A DNA stretch of 64,000 nucleotides from Allobosea vaviloviae (lineage in GTDB: Bacteria > Pseudomonadota > Alphaproteobacteria > Rhizobiales > Beijerinckiaceae), in contig NZ_LGSZ01000054.1 in assembly GCF_001298265.1 (NCBI RefSeq), positions 42,396 to 106,395 on the forward strand, read 5' to 3'. The stretch's first letter is position 1. The number at the start of each line of letters is the position of its first letter. This document shows positions 32,496 through 40,881 of the stretch, piece after piece. Below the pieces are notes generated by a model. The model saw only the letters and a list, made by a program, of their open reading frames with translations, did no database searches and had not been told where the DNA came from. Both the position numbers and the translations under genes were made by a program.

Positions 32496-33566
32496 GTGAA
32501 TGAGCCCTTCCTCCTGTCGATCATGGCGACAGGCTTCGTCGTCGCCTTCGCCCACGCGGCGATCCCGACCCACTGGCTGCCATTCGTCATGGCCGGGCGC
32601 GGGCAGCGCTGGAGCAAGGGCAAGACTCTGATGGTGGTGGCGCTCTGCGGCGCGGGCCACGTCCTGTTCACCACCATGCTCGGCGTCCTGGTGGTCTGGC
32701 TCGGCATCGAGACGAGCAAGTGGACCGGCACTGTCTTTCCTTGGATCGCCGGCGGCGCACTGATCCTGTTCGGACTCTACTACCTTGTCCGGCAGGCGCG
32801 CGGCGAGGGCCACGGCCACAGTCATTTCGGCTCAGGCGGTCATAGCCATGGCGGTCATGGCGGCCACAGCCACGGTCATTCGCATGCCCAAGGCCCGAAC
32901 CAGCATACGCACGGCCACGAGGACGAGACCAAGCGGATCGATACGGGCCATGGCATGCTGCTGCTCGAGGTCTTCGAGGACGGCGTCCCACCCCGGTTCC
33001 GCCTGCGGGCCGAGGCGGGCGCGGACCTGCCCGGCGTCGAGGCGGTTTCGCTCGAAACCCTGCGCCCCGACGGAGCGCGGCAATCCTTCTCGTTCGTCGC
33101 CAGGGACGGCTTCCTCGAATCCCGCGAGGAGATTCCGGAGCCGCATGAGTTCGACGCCACCTTCAGCCTTGCGCACGGCTCCCATGCCCATCGCCATGCG
33201 CTGAGTTACAAGGAGCACGCGCATGCGCACGCGGCTCCGGCCGCCAATGCGGCGCGCGGCGTCACGGGCGCGGCGCCGAAATCCGACCGCGCGGTCATCG
33301 TCAGCCTGTTCACGCTCCTGACCTTTTCGCCCTGCGAAGGCTTCCTGCCGGTTTACCTGTCGGGGATCTCGTATGGCTGGCCCGGATTCCTCCTCTTGAG
33401 CGCGGTCCTTTCGGTCGCCACCATATCCGGAATGGTCATTTTCACCTGGCTGACGATGTCGGGGATCGAGCGTCTTCGGCTTGAGTTTCTGGAACGCTAC
33501 GAGAGCGGCATTCTCGGCTCGCTGCTCATGTTTCTCGGTGTCGGGATCATCTTTCTGGGCTTCTAG
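32496..33566 (+). CDS. NicO/HupE-like His-rich membrane transporter
   Basis: 356 residues from a GTG at 32496 with AGGAG upstream. N-terminal helices carry FAHAAIPTHWLPF. A His-rich cytosolic or periplasmic loop (~105-145) has repeated HSHGGHGGHSHGHSH. A soluble ~85-residue domain follows, and the C-terminal helices contain FSPCEGFLPVYLSGISYG. The arrangement resembles nickel/cobalt exporters of the NicO/RcnA class, although the exact family is uncertain. A 161-bp gap follows the PCuAC-like gene, so it may have its own promoter. Confidence 0.7.
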   Translation: MNEPFLLSIMATGFVVAFAHAAIPTHWLPFVMAGRGQRWSKGKTLMVVALCGAGHVLFTTMLGVLVVWLGIETSKWTGTVFPWIAGGALILFGLYYLVRQARGEGHGHSHFGSGGHSHGGHGGHSHGHSHAQGPNQHTHGHEDETKRIDTGHGMLLLEVFEDGVPPRFRLRAEAGADLPGVEAVSLETLRPDGARQSFSFVARDGFLESREEIPEPHEFDATFSLAHGSHAHRHALSYKEHAHAHAAPAANAARGVTGAAPKSDRAVIVSLFTLLTFSPCEGFLPVYLSGISYGWPGFLLLSAVLSVATISGMVIFTWLTMSGIERLRLEFLERYESGILGSLLMFLGVGIIFLGF

Positions 33567-33616
33567 CCACGCGCCAACGGCCTCGACGGCAACGCGCCGC
33601 GACACGGAGCAAGATC

Positions 33617-34537
33617 ATGGGTTCGGGACATTCCCATACGGGCGCGGCGCCGGCGGGCACGGCGGCCGGCAGGCACAAGAGCCGGCTCGCGATGGCGCTC
33701 GGCCTGACGACCGCATTCATGGTCGCGGAGGTCGTCGGCGGGCTGTGGACCGGCAGCCTGGCGCTGCTGGCGGACGCGGCCCACATGCTCACGGACGCCG
33801 GCGGCCTCGCTCTGGCGCTGATCGCGATCCGCTTCGCCGAAAGGCCCGCAACGCCGGAGAAGACCTATGGCTACGTCCGCGCGGAAGTCCTCTCGGCGCT
33901 GACCAACGCCGTCGTTCTCCTCGTGCTGACGGTCTACATCCTCTACGAGGCCTATCGGCGCTTCCAGAACCCGCCCGAGATCATCGGCGGCCCGATGCTG
34001 GCGGTCGCGGTCGTCGGACTCGGCGTCAACCTCCTCAGCATGAAGCTCCTTTCTGGCGGATCGTCCGAAAGCCTCAACGTCAAGGGCGCCTATTTCGAGG
34101 TTCTGAGCGACATGCTGGGCTCGCTCGGCGTCATCGTGGCAGCCATCGTCGTCCTCCTGACCGGCTGGACGATCGTGGATCCGATCGTCGGCGCCGGCAT
34201 CGGCCTGTTCATCGTGCCGCGGACCTGGAGCCTGCTCAAGCAGGCCGTCCATATCCTGCTCGAGGGCACGCCGCCCGAGGTCGACATGGCGCTGCTGAAG
34301 GCCAAGCTGTCGGATATCCCCGGCGTGGTGGCGGTCGACGACCTGCATGTCTGGACACTCACCTCGGGGCTGGACGCGATGAGCTGCCATCTCGTCGTCG
34401 ACGACATGACGAAGTCGGCGGCCATCCTCACGGCCGCGAGCGCGGCCATGCGCTCGGAGTTCGGGCTGACCCACACGACGATCCAGATCGAGGACGAAGC
34501 GATCAGAGGCGCCCCAGGCCACGTCACCCGCCTGTAG
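33617..34537 (+). CDS. Cation diffusion facilitator (CzcD-like)
   Basis: 306 residues, six helices and a C-terminal metallochaperone-like domain. Helix 2 has the metal site LLADAAHMLTD (HxxxD), helix 5 has VIVAAIVVLLTGWTIVDPIVG with the second Asp pair, and TYGYVRAEVLSALTNA is a conserved CDF segment. It exports Zn(II), Co(II) or Cd(II) by proton antiport. It lies 50 bp after the His-rich transporter, probably in the same unit. Confidence 0.92.
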   Translation: MGSGHSHTGAAPAGTAAGRHKSRLAMALGLTTAFMVAEVVGGLWTGSLALLADAAHMLTDAGGLALALIAIRFAERPATPEKTYGYVRAEVLSALTNAVVLLVLTVYILYEAYRRFQNPPEIIGGPMLAVAVVGLGVNLLSMKLLSGGSSESLNVKGAYFEVLSDMLGSLGVIVAAIVVLLTGWTIVDPIVGAGIGLFIVPRTWSLLKQAVHILLEGTPPEVDMALLKAKLSDIPGVVAVDDLHVWTLTSGLDAMSCHLVVDDMTKSAAILTAASAAMRSEFGLTHTTIQIEDEAIRGAPGHVTRL

Positions 34538-34616
34538 ACGATCGGCGCCGCAGCGAGGCGGGCTTGGGAGCGCGAGGGAAGAACGGCTTTTTGGGAAGCG
34601 CGCCCGCTTGGGACTG

Positions 34617-34778
34617 TCAAGGTCGAGACGGTGACGATGAAACGCCTTGAGAGTGCGCCTTTGGGTCTGTCTGGTGGCGTCGATCTTCCGTCTCGCGCAT
34701 GCGCACGAAGGTAACCGCGTAGAACAAGACAGCCAGTGCGATCAGGGCCGCAGCCAGAGCGCCGTTGCGCGACTTCAT
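34617..34778 (-). CDS. Possible small single-helix membrane protein
   Basis: 53 residues from ATG 34778 (the frame extends to 34823). MKSRNGALAAALIALAVLFYAVTFVRM is one hydrophobic helix followed by a polar tail rich in Arg, Asp and Ser. The pattern recalls small proteins of cytochrome oxidase operons, but no such genes are near. There is no strong ribosome site. It may be real because the composition is protein-like; I cannot confirm it. Confidence 0.4.
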   Translation of the reverse strand: MKSRNGALAAALIALAVLFYAVTFVRMRETEDRRHQTDPKAHSQGVSSSPSRP

Positions 34779-34993
34779 GATGCCAGACCGAACGGCATCG
34801 GCGCGGCGGCGAGCGGAGTACAAGATCCTTTGAGTAGAGAGAAACGTGGCATCCCGGAAGCCTTTCTTAAGGTTGATAGCGCCGCAAGAAATATCAATAA
34901 AATCTGAATCTTAGCCTTACAGTTTAGCCGTCTGATTTCGCGTCAATTCAACGCGTCTTCGCTAGAAACGCTCTCAACGAAAAGGGGAGCGTC

Positions 34994-35632
34994 ATGAACA
35001 AAGTTCAGAGCATCTTCGCAGCGATAGTTTTCGGCATCGCGATGTCCGGCGTAGTCACGCAGGCCCTCGCGGCCGGCTACACCGACCTCGCCCACCTCCA
35101 TGCCGGCCAGCCCTCGCGGACGCCGATCGGCTGGCAGCAGTTCTGCGTGGACAATCCCACTGACTGCCGGACCCCGCGCTCGGCGGCAACCGTCATGCGC
35201 CTCGACGACAGGTCCTGGAGCGAACTCCTGACAGTCAACCTGAAGTTCAACAAGGCGATCGAGCCGGTCACCGACCAGGACCAGTTCGGCGTCATCGAGA
35301 ACTGGGACTACGCCAAAACCGGCAAGGGCGACTGCGAGGACTACGTCCTCGAGAAGCGGCGCGAACTCGTGAAGCGCGGCTGGCCCCTCTCGGCGCTGCT
35401 CATCACCGTGGTGATCGACAAGGAAGGCGGCGGCCACGCCGTGCTGACGGTCGTCACGGACCGGGGCGAGTTCGTCCTCGACAACCAGACCGACAAGGTT
35501 CTGCCCTGGTCGAAATCCGGCCTGACCTTCATCCGGCGGCAGTCGCCGGAGAACCAGAACGTCTGGCAGGATCTCGGCCGCTTCCTCGGCCGGCCCGACG
35601 TCGTCACCGCCGCGATCAAGGGCTCGCGCTAG
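34994..35632 (+). CDS. BTLCP transglutaminase-like cysteine proteinase (DUF920)
   Basis: 212 residues. A signal peptide (1-27, ending ALA) exports it. The transglutaminase-like triad is visible as Cys in GKGDCEDYVLEKRREL, His in GGGHAVLTVV and Asp/Asn in EFVLDNQTDKV. This is the bacterial BTLCP family common in Rhizobiales; some members process surface adhesins, but its substrate here is unknown. An AAAGGGGAG site precedes the ATG. It is separated from the CDF operon by 456 bp and converges on the broken DsbA gene. Confidence 0.88.
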   Translation: MNKVQSIFAAIVFGIAMSGVVTQALAAGYTDLAHLHAGQPSRTPIGWQQFCVDNPTDCRTPRSAATVMRLDDRSWSELLTVNLKFNKAIEPVTDQDQFGVIENWDYAKTGKGDCEDYVLEKRRELVKRGWPLSALLITVVIDKEGGGHAVLTVVTDRGEFVLDNQTDKVLPWSKSGLTFIRRQSPENQNVWQDLGRFLGRPDVVTAAIKGSR

Positions 35633-35656
35633 CATCGCCGACTGGGGCCGGCGCGC

Positions 35657-36291
35657 TCAGCGCCCGGCCAGCAGCGGCGTGAGGATCTTGTCGAACTCCT
35701 CGATCGTCAGCGCGCCGACCTTTTTCTCGCCGTTGATGAAGAAGGTCGGCGTCGAGTTGACGCCGAACTCCTTGGAGCCGCGCTCCTGGAACTGTTTGAC
35801 GCCCGTGAAGAGGTCTTCGCGCCGCAGGCAGGCTTCGACCGTCTCCTGCGTGAAGCCGGCCTGCTTCATCGTCTGCGTCAGGGCGTCGAGCGGCTTGGGC
35901 GAATGCGCCCAGCCCTCCTGCGTGTTGTAGAGCATGTCGACGATTGGGTACCACTTCGCCTCGTCGCCGCAGCGCGCCAGCATGAAGCCCGCAGCCCAAA
36001 GAGGGTCGAGCGGGAACTCGCGCGCGATGAAGCGAACCTTGCCGGTATCGACATATTCGCCTTGAACGCCGGCCAGGTCTTGATGTGGAAATTCATGCAG
36101 TGATGGCAGGTGAGCGAGGCGTACTCGATCACGGTAACCTGCGCGTCGGCGACGCCGAAGACCTTCTCGGGAAGCGGGCCGGGCTCCAGCAGCTTCGCAG
36201 CAAGGACGGTCTGGGCGGTCGCCGATCGGCCGCCTAAACCAACGGCGACGAGCCCGACCGTGAGCCGAAGCAGCGAGCGACGTGCGAACAT
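35657..36291 (-). pseudogene. DsbA-like thiol oxidoreductase, frameshifted
   Basis: The N-terminal part from ATG 36291 (signal peptide FARRSLLRLTVGLVAVGLGG, active site TCHHCMNFHIKTWPAFKA) is in one frame, and the C-terminal part (YVDTGKVRFIAREFPLD to the TGA at 35657) is in another. Restoring one base near 36063, after the FKA codons, would join them into a ~210-residue DsbA with cis-Pro in VNSTPTFFING. It has a strong GGAGGA site and a MerR-type promoter at 36312-36342. It is either a recent pseudogene or a sequencing error. Confidence 0.8.
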
Positions 36292-36311
36292 GGAATCCTC
36301 CCTTCGGAACA

Positions 36312-36342
36312 CTGATCGCACCCGAAGCCACTTCAGGTTCAA
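36312..36342 (-). promoter_or_regulatory. MerR-type promoter upstream of the DsbA-like pseudogene
   Basis: On the minus strand, TTGAAC and GATCAG are spaced by 19 bp containing CCTGAAGTGGCTTCGGG, an inverted repeat with one mismatch. Eleven bases (CTGAAGTGGCT) match the ATPase promoter at 27981 exactly. Predicted transcription begins about 15 bp before the start codon at 36291. Confidence 0.65.
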
Positions 36343-36463
36343 TGCCTCCGGCGGCATTCCGTCTTCAATGTGATGCGACAGGCGGTCGCAGTGCTGGATC
36401 TGCGCCGATGGACGGAATTGGGTATGACGGCGTTCGATCGCCGCAACCGCACATGATCGCCTG

Positions 36464-36709
36464 ATGGACGTTCTTACCCTTTTCGGCCTCGTCGCCGTGA
36501 CGCTCATGCTTGTCACCTACGCCTTCGAGGAGCGCAGTCCCTGATTCGTCCTGGGCTTCGCCGTCGCCTGCGCGCTCGGCTCGGTCTACGGCTTCCTGCA
36601 GGGCGCCTGGCCCTTCGGCGTCGTCGAGGCGATCTGGTCGGTCGTCGCGCTGCGGCGCTGGTGGACCAAGCGTGCGAGCGTCGGGCGAACGCCGACGATT
36701 ACCCCTTGA
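36464..36709 (+). pseudogene. Small membrane protein interrupted by an in-frame TGA
   Basis: ATG 36464 opens MDVLTLFGLVAVTLMLVTYA plus FEERSP, then TGA at 36542-36544. The same frame continues for 54 codons (FVLGFAVACALGSVYGFLQG, then GAWPFGVVEAIWSVVALRRWW) to a TGA at 36707-36709. Together they form a two-helix protein of about 81 residues resembling small proteins in which SPW-F follows the first helix; a Trp codon TGG mutated to TGA would explain the break. It may be a real nonsense mutation or an assembly error. A MerR-type promoter overlaps its end. Confidence 0.65.
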
Positions 36710-36736
36710 ACCTCAAGTGGCATCAGGTTGTAGAGA
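36706..36736 (+). promoter_or_regulatory. MerR-type promoter upstream of the YafK-type gene
   Basis: TTGAAC (36706) and TAGAGA (36731) are separated by 19 bp containing CTCAAGTGGCATCAGGTT; AACCT and AGGTT form perfect dyad arms. The core AAGTGGC is shared with 27981 and 36312. The -35 element overlaps the stop codon of the preceding small gene. Confidence 0.65.
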
Positions 36737-36792
36737 GTCGTTAACCGTCCTTTTTGACGCTTTGTCAGCTTCGTTCGCGCAAAAATTCTCGC

Positions 36793-37851
36793 ATGCTCTC
36801 ACAGATCCGCTTCTCGACCCTGCGTCTTGCCCTCGGGCTCATGCTGGGAGCGTTGGTCCTCTCGGGCTGCGTCACCGGCGACGGAGACACACGTCATCTC
36901 CAGCCGCTGCCTGCCCGGCTTGTCTCGGACATGTCGGCCAAGGGCATGAGCCAAAGCGATCCCATCCTCGTGCGCATCTTCAAGAAGGAAAGCGAGCTCG
37001 AGGTCTGGAAGCGCGATCGCAGCGGCCAGTACGCCCTGCTCAAAACCTATCCGATGTGCCGCTGGTCGGGCCAGCTTGGCCCCAAAAAGCGTGAGGGCGA
37101 CCGGCAGGCGCCGGAAGGCTTCTACAGCGTCACCGCCGACCTGATGAACCCGCGCTCGCAATTCTACCTGTCGTTCAATCTCGGCTACCCCAACCCGCTG
37201 GAGAAGTCGCAAGGCGCTACAGGCTCGGCGCTGATGGTCCACGGCGCCTGCACCTCGGCCGGCTGTTTCGCCATGACCGACGAGGGCGTCACCGAGATCT
37301 ACGGTCTGGCGCGCGAGGCCTTCGCCGGCGGGCAGCGCAGCTTCCAGGTCCAGGCGCTGCCCTTTCGCATGACGCCGGAGAACATGGCGCGGCATCGCAA
37401 CAGCCCTCACATCGCCTTCTGGCGGAACCTGAAGGAGGGCGCGGATCATTTCGAGGCGACGAAGCAGCCGCCCAAGCTCGCGGCCTGCGGTCGCCGCTAC
37501 GTCTTCAATGCCAGGGAGGGCTCGGGACCGTTCGCGCCGGCCGAGGCCTGTCCGCCCTACGAGATCGACCCGGACGTGCAGCCCCTGGTGTCGCAGCGCC
37601 AAGCGCGTGACGAGGCCCGCTTCGCCGAACTGATCGGCAGCGGAACACCGGCGATGAGCTACGCCCATCTGGACGGCGGCATGCACCAGAGCTTCCGCAC
37701 GATGCTCAAGAGCCTTGGGCCCGAGCGCATGCAACCCATGGTCGCCGGCAAGGTCGAGATCAGTCGTCCGGATGCGGCGCTCGCCGATCCGTTCGGCGGA
37801 GACGACGCGCCCGGCCGAACCGATACGACCGGCTCCCTCGCACCACGGTGA
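36793..37851 (+). CDS. YafK/ErfK-type L,D-transpeptidase-like lipoprotein
   Basis: 352 residues from ATG 36793. LALGLMLGALVLSGC is a lipoprotein signal with the modified Cys near residue 22. The YkuD-type catalytic core contains VHGACTSAGCFAMTDEG, with His, Ser-x-Gly and nucleophile Cys, as in YafK/DpaA. A ~150-residue C-terminal extension of low-complexity character follows. DpaA-type enzymes cleave lipoprotein from peptidoglycan; others crosslink. The MerR-type promoter suggests metal-dependent expression. Confidence 0.88.
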   Translation: MLSQIRFSTLRLALGLMLGALVLSGCVTGDGDTRHLQPLPARLVSDMSAKGMSQSDPILVRIFKKESELEVWKRDRSGQYALLKTYPMCRWSGQLGPKKREGDRQAPEGFYSVTADLMNPRSQFYLSFNLGYPNPLEKSQGATGSALMVHGACTSAGCFAMTDEGVTEIYGLAREAFAGGQRSFQVQALPFRMTPENMARHRNSPHIAFWRNLKEGADHFEATKQPPKLAACGRRYVFNAREGSGPFAPAEACPPYEIDPDVQPLVSQRQARDEARFAELIGSGTPAMSYAHLDGGMHQSFRTMLKSLGPERMQPMVAGKVEISRPDAALADPFGGDDAPGRTDTTGSLAPR

Positions 37852-37967
37852 GCACTGCCCCGGTCGCGTTAGGCCAGGCCAACGCCAGCCTTCGCGTTGC
37901 GGAGCGGGATCGGAGCTGACGGGCCGAGCGATGCAGCGGCTGGAGGCCGCCTGTGATTGGGCTTGCC

Positions 37968-38411
37968 TCATGGCTTCCGGGTGCGGCGCGCCTTCCTGGC
38001 GAGCGGGCGGCCATAGAGGACGAGGCGATGAGCGGTCAGCTCGAAGCCTAACTCCCTCGCCACCAGCGCCTGCAGCCGCTCGATCTCGTCGGACCTGAAC
38101 TCGATGACCGCGCCGCTCTCGATGTCGATCAGATGGTCGTGATGGATCTCGGATGCCGGCTCGATCCTGGCGCGTCCGCCGGCGAAGCTGTGGCGTTCGA
38201 CGAGGCCCGTCGAGGCGAAGATCTTCACCGTTCGATAGACGGTCGATAGTGATATGCCCGGATCGATCTCGGCAACCCGGCGGTAGATCTCCGGCACGTC
38301 TGGATGATCGTCGGCCCTGGCGACGACGTCGGCGATGATGCGGCGCGGCGCCGTGATGCGCTGCCCCGCCTGGCGGCAATGGCTGATCAGAACATCGGCT
38401 GCGTCGGACAT
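37968..38411 (-). CDS. Fur-family regulator (Mur-like)
   Basis: 147 residues. The winged helix contains RITAPRRIIADVVARADDHPDVPEIYRRV and ISLSTVYRTVKIFASTGLVERHSF. The metal site HHDHLIDIESGAVIEF is present, but the Cys-x-x-Cys zinc sites of classical Fur are absent, as in rhizobial Mur. It is divergently placed from mntH with only 110 bp between, so a Mn(II)-responsive role is likely. Confidence 0.88.
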   Translation of the reverse strand: MSDAADVLISHCRQAGQRITAPRRIIADVVARADDHPDVPEIYRRVAEIDPGISLSTVYRTVKIFASTGLVERHSFAGGRARIEPASEIHHDHLIDIESGAVIEFRSDEIERLQALVARELGFELTAHRLVLYGRPLARKARRTRKP

Positions 38412-38489
38412 CGCTTCCTCCCTCCAGCCTCATTAATGAGAATGGTTCGCAAATGCATTGACAATGTGGCAGGCGCCCGTAATCTGCTT

Positions 38490-38506
38490 TTGCAAACGAA
38501 TTGCAA
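38490..38506. promoter_or_regulatory. Fur/Mur box candidate in the fur-mntH intergenic region
   Basis: TTGCAA-ACGAA-TTGCAA is a perfect dyad 16 bp upstream of the mntH start, in an A/T-rich patch. A second Fur-like stretch (AATGAGAATGGTTCGCAAATG) lies at about 38435-38455. Binding by the divergent Fur/Mur protein would repress mntH when Mn is plentiful. Confidence 0.6.
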
Positions 38507-38521
38507 TTTCAGGGGCGGGCG

Positions 38522-39862
38522 ATGCTCAACAAGGTCGAGACCGTTGAAACCGGTTGGCGCAAGGCTCGTGGCGAACCGTCACTGCTCGACGTCTTCAGGA
38601 CGATCTCGGTCGCGCCCGGCGCGACGCCGTGGCGCAAATTCCTGGCCTTCTTCGGCCCGGGCTATCTCGTCGCCGTCGGTTACATGGACCCCGGCAACTG
38701 GGCGACCTCGCTCGCCGGCGGGGCGCAGTTCGGCTACACGCTGCTCTTCGTCGCGCTTCTTTCCAACATCATGGCGATCATCCTGCAGGCGCTCTGCGCG
38801 CGGCTGGCCATCGGCTCGGGCCGCGACCTCGCCCAGGCCTGCCGCGACGCCTATCCCCGCGCCGTGTCATGGCCGCTCTGGCTACTGGCGGAACTCGCGA
38901 TCTGCGCCACCGACTTGGCGGAAGTCATCGGCACGGCGATCGCGCTCAATCTGCTCTTCGGCATGCCGTTGGAAATCGGCGTCGTCGTCACGGCGCTCGA
39001 CGTCTTCGTGATCCTCTGGCTGCAGAACAAGGGCTTCCGCTGGATCGAGGCCTTCATCATCACGCTTCTCGGCGTGATTGCGATTTGCTTCGGCGTCCAG
39101 ATCGCCCTTGCCGACCCCGACTGGGGCCAGGTCGTGCGCGGCTTCGCGCCGACGACGCAGATCGTCACCAACCCGCAGATGCTCTATCTCGCGCTTGGCA
39201 TCATCGGGGCGACCGTGATGCCCCATAACCTCTATCTGCATTCGGGGATCGTGCAGACGCGGGCCTTCGGCGAGAGCCTGCCCGAGAAGCGCGACGCCCT
39301 GAAATGGGCGACGGTGGACTCCACCGTGGCGCTGATGTTCGCGCTCCTGGTCAATGCCTCGATCCTGATTCTGGCGGCGGCGACCTTCCACAAGACCGGC
39401 CAGACCGACGTCGCGGAGCTAGGCCGCGCTCATGAACTGCTCGCGCCCCTGTTGGGCCTGTCGATCGCGCCGACGCTCTTCGCCATCGCGCTGCTGTGCT
39501 GCGGACTGAACTCGACCGTGACCGCGACGATGGCCGGCCAGATCGTCATGGAAGGCTTCCTCGACATCAAGCTGCCGGCCTGGGTCAGGCGGCTCGTCAC
39601 GCGGCTGGTCGCCATCATCCCCGCGATCATCGTGACCTGGATCTACGGCGCCAGCGAGACCGGCAAGCTCCTGATCCTGAGCCAGGTCATTCTCGGCCTG
39701 CAACTGCCCTTCGCGATCGTGCCTCTCGTCATGTTCACCGCGTCGAGGAGCAAGATGGGCGAGATGGTGGCACCGAAATGGCTGACCGTCACCGCAGCCC
39801 TGATCGCCGCGATCATCATCGCCTTGAACATGAAGCTGCTGTTCGACCTCGCCACGGGTTGA
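38522..39862 (+). CDS. mntH: NRAMP manganese transporter MntH
   Basis: 446 residues from ATG 38522. Helix 1 has the metal motif MDPGNWATS (DPGN), and helix 6 has [15 protein letters not shown] (MPH). Eleven helices are expected. It imports Mn(II), also Fe(II) and Cd(II), by proton symport. The divergent Fur/Mur gene and the TTGCAA dyad give direct control. Confidence 0.95.
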   Translation: MLNKVETVETGWRKARGEPSLLDVFRTISVAPGATPWRKFLAFFGPGYLVAVGYMDPGNWATSLAGGAQFGYTLLFVALLSNIMAIILQALCARLAIGSGRDLAQACRDAYPRAVSWPLWLLAELAICATDLAEVIGTAIALNLLFGMPLEIGVVVTALDVFVILWLQNKGFRWIEAFIITLLGVIAICFGVQIALADPDWGQVVRGFAPTTQIVTNPQMLYLALGIIGATVMPHNLYLHSGIVQTRAFGESLPEKRDALKWATVDSTVALMFALLVNASILILAAATFHKTGQTDVAELGRAHELLAPLLGLSIAPTLFAIALLCCGLNSTVTATMAGQIVMEGFLDIKLPAWVRRLVTRLVAIIPAIIVTWIYGASETGKLLILSQVILGLQLPFAIVPLVMFTASRSKMGEMVAPKWLTVTAALIAAIIIALNMKLLFDLATG

Positions 39863-39917
39863 GCGTGATCCGCCATGTCGCATTGCGGGGGCGGCAGCGC
39901 CCCGCTATGTCCGGCCC

Positions 39918-40328
39918 GTGACAATACGACCGGCCAGAACCGTCATCATCCGGGCGCTGCTCGCGCTGGCGATGGCCTATGTCCTGATCCTGCAAGGGGT
40001 GTTCGCAAGCGCCGCCGCTGGCTCGCGCCTTGCCATGTCGGTCGGCGAGCCAGGCCTGACGCAAGCGTTGTGCTCGGGTGCTCAGGCTCCCGACGCGCCT
40101 GCATCGGACGAAAGCCCGCACCACGCGACCGCGCAGCCGTCCTGTTGCGCCTGGAGCGCCTCGGTGGCGGTCGATCCCGTCCTGCCTCCGACCTCGCCGG
40201 CGATCGCCATCCCCTACCTCGTTCCGGCCGGCCTGCCGATCGCGTTCGGACAGGCCGCGCCGCCGGCGATCCTGTTCCGAGCGGCGACCGCCCAGGGGTC
40301 AAGGGCACCTCCCATCCTCAAAGCGTGA
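39918..40328 (+). CDS. DUF2946-like secreted protein A
   Basis: 136 residues from GTG 39918. The first ~33 residues form a helix or signal (IIRALLALAMAYVLILQGVFASA). The mature part has a Cys in ALCSGAQ and a Cys pair in PSCCAWSASVAVDP, then a Pro-rich tail. DUF2946 proteins often sit beside copper genes with proposed metal binding. It precedes a PCuAC-Sco-TlpA set. The 42139 protein is a diverged paralog with the same layout. Confidence 0.65.
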   Translation: MTIRPARTVIIRALLALAMAYVLILQGVFASAAAGSRLAMSVGEPGLTQALCSGAQAPDAPASDESPHHATAQPSCCAWSASVAVDPVLPPTSPAIAIPYLVPAGLPIAFGQAAPPAILFRAATAQGSRAPPILKA

Positions 40329-40378
40329 CCTGAGCGCCGGCCCTCCCGCCGGCACCATCACCCTGACGAGGATCATCC

Positions 40379-40873
40379 ATGAAGCGTTTCGCGATCGGCG
40401 CCGCCGGCGTCGCCCTGTCTTTGGCGGCCTATGCCGCCACCCCCGTCCGCGCCCACGTTTATGCTGTCGGGACGCTCAAGATCGGCCATCCCTGGGCCAG
40501 GGCGACGCCGCCCTCGGCGAAAGTCGGCGGCGGCTATCTCGCCATCGAGAACATCGGCCCGGAGCCCGACCGTCTGGTCGGCGGCTCGACCGAGGCGGCG
40601 GCTCGCGTCGAAATCCACGAGAGCAGCCTCACAGACGGCATCATGCGGATGCGCGAGAAGACGGACGGCGTCGTCGTCCCGCCCGGCCAGACGGTGGAGT
40701 TCAAGCCGAGCGGGCTGCACCTGATGCTGGTCGATCTCAAGGCGCCGCTGAAGCAGGGCGAAAAGGTCAAGGCCATGCTGGTCTTCGAGCGCGCCGGCGC
40801 GGTCGCGGTCGAGCTGCAGGTGCAAGCCGTCGGCGCGCCGCAACCGGCCGCGACAGGCCATACCGGGCACTGA
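40379..40873 (+). CDS. Periplasmic copper chaperone PCu(A)C
   Basis: 164 residues with a signal peptide ending VRA. The Cu(I) site is complete: His in VEIHESS, Met residues in GIMRMRE and His-x-Met in GLHLMLVDL, spaced as in the H(M)X10MX21HXM motif. It ends in a His tail (GHTGH). It delivers Cu(I) to cytochrome oxidase together with Sco, whose gene starts 8 bp downstream. It contrasts with the ligand-poor paralog at 31780. Confidence 0.93.
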   Translation: MKRFAIGAAGVALSLAAYAATPVRAHVYAVGTLKIGHPWARATPPSAKVGGGYLAIENIGPEPDRLVGGSTEAAARVEIHESSLTDGIMRMREKTDGVVVPPGQTVEFKPSGLHLMLVDLKAPLKQGEKVKAMLVFERAGAVAVELQVQAVGAPQPAATGHTGH

Positions 40874-40881
40874 GGCGCGCC

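Noticed and set aside
32832..33605. A 257-codon minus-strand frame opposite the His-rich transporter
   Set aside because: Derived from reverse-complemented His and Gly codons of the real gene.
36040..36080. Programmed frameshift in the DsbA-like gene
   Set aside because: No slippery heptamer or pseudoknot-like element is apparent at the junction; a single-base loss explains it better.
36542..36544. Selenocysteine recoding of the in-frame TGA
   Set aside because: The residue expected from the protein pattern is Trp, not Cys, and no selenocysteine-insertion hairpin is obvious downstream.
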